Source: a bacterium (GTDB taxonomy: Bacteria; Chloroflexota; Dehalococcoidia; Tepidiformales; Tepidiformaceae). Taken from it: 7,899 nucleotides of DNA. Positions 5,917 through 7,899 of this stretch are shown here, in pieces. The first letter of the stretch is position 1, and each line of letters begins with the position of its first letter. A model generated the notes under the pieces. It did no database searches, was not told the origin of the DNA, and worked only from the letters and a program-made list of their open reading frames with translations. The stretch spans positions 1-7,899 of the forward strand of contig CAMAUF010000081.1 of the NCBI GenBank assembly GCA_945861295.1, read 5' to 3'. The position numbers were made by a program, and so were the translations under genes.

Positions 5917-5945
5917 TTCCCAGACGGCGGCGGCGCGACTATACT
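5917..5945 (+). promoter_or_regulatory. Promoter of the Uma2 gene (TTCCCA / TATACT), leaderless
   Basis: TTCCCA (5917-5922, four of six -35 matches) and TATACT (5940-5945, five of six -10 matches) are 17 bp apart, the ideal spacing. The -10 ends 6 nt before ATG 5952, so the transcript would begin at or near the start codon. No Shine-Dalgarno site is present in the last 20 nt. This is the best-formed promoter in the window. Confidence 0.58.
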
Positions 5946-5951
5946 TCTGCC

Positions 5952-6710
5952 ATGGCAGTTGCGGCCTTTCCCGTCATCGAGTCCGAAAACGGCGAGGCCC
6001 TCTCCCGCGCGGAGTTCGACGCGCGCGTGCGCTTTGGCGACATTCCGCCAGGCGCGCGCTGGGCCGATGGCATCGTCCTCTTGGCCTTGCCGCCCGGTGT
6101 GGACGAAGAAGGCCGCGTGCTCCTGCGCAACGGCGACCGCCTCGATCAGGAGGAGTTCCACAGGCGGTACGAGTTGTGCCCCGAGCTGCGCCGTTGCGAA
6201 CTGATCGAGGGAGTGGTCTACATGTCGTCGCCGCAACGTTACGGTCGCCACGCCGAACAACAAAACATGATGCAATACTGGCTGACGACGCACTGCCTTC
6301 GGCATCCGGGGCTTGAGTCTGCTGGCTCTGTGACGGTCATCCTCGGCCGCCGTAACGAACCCGAGCCCGATGCCGTGTTGTTTCGCGAGTCACTCGGACT
6401 GGAAAACGCCAACGGCTACCTGAGTGGCCCACCCGACCTCGTCGTCGAAATCGCGGCTTCGAGCCGGAGCCGGGATTACAACCAGAAGATGCGCGCCTAC
6501 GCCGCAGCTGGGATCCCGGAGTACATCATCTGGAACGTCAACGGGAAGGCCATCGATTGGTTCGTGCTGCGAGCCGGCGTTTACGAGCGGCTGCTCGCCG
6601 ACTCCACGGGGGTGATCGAAAGCCCGAACTTCCCCGGCCTCCGCCTCGACCTCGCGAAAGCGCTGGCAGGCGACCTCGCCGGCGTTATCGCCGCTCTGGA
6701 CGGGGATTAG
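5952..6710 (+). CDS. Uma2-family PD-(D/E)XK nuclease-fold protein with N-terminal extension
   Basis: A 252-residue protein; typical Uma2 domains are about 180-200 residues. The Uma2 domain begins near residue 60 with NGDRLDQEEFHRRYEL, then CELIEGVVYMSSP (82-94), NEPEPDAVLF (135-144), PPDLVVEIAASSRSRDYNQKMRAYAAAGIPEYIIWN (160-195) and a beta-rich C-terminus with FPGLRLDL (227-234). Likely metal-binding residues are D140 and E166, with K179 as the lysine; E86 is also conserved in the family. The active site therefore looks intact. Uma2 proteins are predicted nucleases, often in many copies per genome, with poorly known biology; no methyltransferase partner is seen. Residues 13-26 (NGEALSRAEFDARV) resemble 60-73 (NGDRLDQEEFHRRY), suggesting a duplicated lead-in segment. 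Expressed from its own leaderless promoter. Confidence 0.88.
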   Translation: MAVAAFPVIESENGEALSRAEFDARVRFGDIPPGARWADGIVLLALPPGVDEEGRVLLRNGDRLDQEEFHRRYELCPELRRCELIEGVVYMSSPQRYGRHAEQQNMMQYWLTTHCLRHPGLESAGSVTVILGRRNEPEPDAVLFRESLGLENANGYLSGPPDLVVEIAASSRSRDYNQKMRAYAAAGIPEYIIWNVNGKAIDWFVLRAGVYERLLADSTGVIESPNFPGLRLDLAKALAGDLAGVIAALDGD

Positions 6711-7899
6711 ACGCCCGACCAACGGCTCGCGAGCGGGAAGCGACGATCCCGGCCAAAGGCGCGCGGCGTGATCTTGACGCCCGGCGCAGCCTGACGCCGC
6801 TTGTATTCGTTCCGGTCGACCATGCCGATGACGCGCCTAACCGTCGCTTCGTCGTATCCGGCGGCCACGATCTCGTCCAGCGTGTGGTCGTCCTCAACGT
6901 ACATCCGCAGGATGGGGTCGAGGATCTCGTACGGCGGAAGCGAATCCTGGTCGACTTGGTCCGGGCGCAGTTCGGCGCTCGGCGGTTTCGTGAGCACGCT
7001 GTCCGGGATCACGTCGCGGCCAGCGGCGCGGTTATACCAGCGGGCGAGGTCGTACACGAGCGTCTTCGGCACATCTTTTATCACGCCGAAACCGCCGGCC
7101 ATGTCGCCGTAGAGGGTCGCGTAACCCGTCGCCATTTCGCTCTTGTTGCCCGTGGTCAGCACGATCCAGCCGAACTTGTTCGAGAGCGTCATCAGCACAT
7201 TGCCGCGCTGCCGTGACTGAAGGTTCTCCTCGGCCACGCCCGGTTCGGAGCCATCAAACTCGTCCGCCAGCATCTCCAGCATGGCGGCGTGGGCCGGTTC
7301 GATCGGGATCGAGAGGCAGCGGATACTGAGGTTCGCGGCCAATTCGAAGGCGTCGTCGCGGCTGTGCCCACTGGAATAGCGGCTCGGCATCGAGACGCCG
7401 ATCACGTTCGCCGCGCCGATCGCGTCGACCGCGACGGCGGCGACAACGCTGGAATCGATCCCGCCGGAAAGCCCGATAACCGCCTTCCGGAAGCCCGTCT
7501 TGCCCAGGTAGTCGCGCGTCGCCAGGACCAAGGCCGACCACACCTCCTCCGCGTCCTCCAGCGGTTCGGCGACGGGCGAAGCCAGGCTGGACGAACGAGC
7601 GGCGCTCAGCCTCGCCGGAATAGCGACCCGCTCGACGGCTGGCGCGTTCTCGCGGTCACGCATCTCGATGCGCCGGCGAGGGTCGTGGAGGCGGCGCTGG
7701 GCGACTTCGTCCAGGTCAAGGTCGACGACCACAAGGTCCTCCGCGAACTGGCGGCCCCGCGCCAACAGCCGCCCCTGCGCGTCGAACGCCATCGAGCCTC
7801 CGTCGAAAACGAGTTCGTCCTGTCCGCCAATCGCGTTGAGATAGGCCACGGCGATCAAGTTGTCGGCGGCGCGGGTCGCGACCATCCGCTCTCGATCCA
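6707..7899 (-). CDS. nadE: Glutamine-dependent NAD+ synthetase, 5' end outside the window
   Basis: The frame is open to the right edge, with 396 codons visible before TAA (6709-6707). An ATG at 7885 is internal: codons before it read DRER and the following TRAADN...AYLNAIGGQDELVFDGGS is the last part of the nitrilase-like glutaminase domain, whose catalytic Glu-Lys-Cys lies beyond the window. The synthetase domain follows: the ATP pyrophosphatase loop GLSGGIDSS (138-146, counting from the 7885 Met), MPSRYSSGHSRDDA (166-179), ENLQSRQRGNVLM (220-232), TTGNKSEMATGYATLYGDMAGG (244-265) and IKDVPKT (269-275). The enzyme adenylates nicotinic acid adenine dinucleotide and replaces AMP with ammonia from glutamine, the last step of NAD+ synthesis. 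All visible motifs are intact. It converges on the Uma2 gene; the two stop codons overlap. Confidence 0.96.
   Translation of the reverse strand, partial: DRERMVATRAADNLIAVAYLNAIGGQDELVFDGGSMAFDAQGRLLARGRQFAEDLVVVDLDLDEVAQRRLHDPRRRIEMRDRENAPAVERVAIPARLSAARSSSLASPVAEPLEDAEEVWSALVLATRDYLGKTGFRKAVIGLSGGIDSSVVAAVAVDAIGAANVIGVSMPSRYSSGHSRDDAFELAANLSIRCLSIPIEPAHAAMLEMLADEFDGSEPGVAEENLQSRQRGNVLMTLSNKFGWIVLTTGNKSEMATGYATLYGDMAGGFGVIKDVPKTLVYDLARWYNRAAGRDVIPDSVLTKPPSAELRPDQVDQDSLPPYEILDPILRMYVEDDHTLDEIVAAGYDEATVRRVIGMVDRNEYKRRQAAPGVKITPRAFGRDRRFPLASRWSGV

Noticed and set aside
5397..6305. A 302-codon minus-strand frame across the VOC and Uma2 genes
   Set aside because: It would bury both well-supported genes and the Uma2 promoter, and its product shows no domain.
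5952..6710. Restriction-modification or defence island around Uma2
   Set aside because: No methyltransferase, helicase, toxin or mobile element lies in the window; the nuclease stands alone between metabolic genes.

Overview
This is high-GC bacterial DNA densely packed with metabolic genes. Short gaps, strong Shine-Dalgarno sites on some genes and apparently leaderless starts on others point to a GC-rich, free-living bacterium. Chloroflexota (Dehalococcoidia/Thermomicrobia-like) or another deep-branching GC-rich phylum would fit. That is an impression from gene content (Uma2, ester cyclase, glutamine-dependent NadE, FadE-type dehydrogenase), not a proven placement. I see no rRNA, tRNA, CRISPR array, insertion sequence or phage gene.

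Left block (1-1142, minus strand, read right to left): a SnoaL-like ester cyclase, then a small retropepsin-like aspartic protease, then the first 62 codons of a probable metallo-beta-lactamase-fold hydrolase that runs off the left edge. A MarR regulator (1220-1681) is divergent from the cyclase. The 77-bp gap between them holds a perfect 6-bp inverted repeat (CGTCAG-N5-CTGACG) that looks like the regulator's operator.

Central block (1220-5873, plus strand): MarR, then 30 bp later an amidohydrolase of the ACMSD / 6-methylsalicylate decarboxylase type; after a 147-bp gap, an acyl-CoA dehydrogenase; then a CoA-binding, ADP-forming acyl-CoA synthetase alpha-type protein; then, 20 bp later, a VOC (glyoxalase-fold) protein. 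Together they suggest breakdown of a carboxylic or aromatic acid through CoA thioesters (decarboxylation or hydrolysis, alpha,beta-dehydrogenation, CoA transfer linked to ATP). The substrate cannot be read from the sequence.

Right block (5952-7899): a Uma2-family PD-(D/E)XK nuclease with an unusual N-terminal extension, convergent with and overlapping by 4 bp the 3' end of glutamine-dependent NAD+ synthetase (nadE), whose 5' part lies beyond the right edge.

The most distinctive pattern is that three plus-strand genes lacking a good Shine-Dalgarno site (2804, 4042, 5952) each have a TAnnnT box exactly 6 nt before the ATG, as expected of leaderless mRNAs, whereas the other complete genes carry purine-rich ribosome sites. 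I found no convincing wholly new system. The best leads are the leaderless promoters, the MarR operator, the repeat-containing Uma2 protein and the non-canonical active sites in the dehydrogenase and VOC protein.
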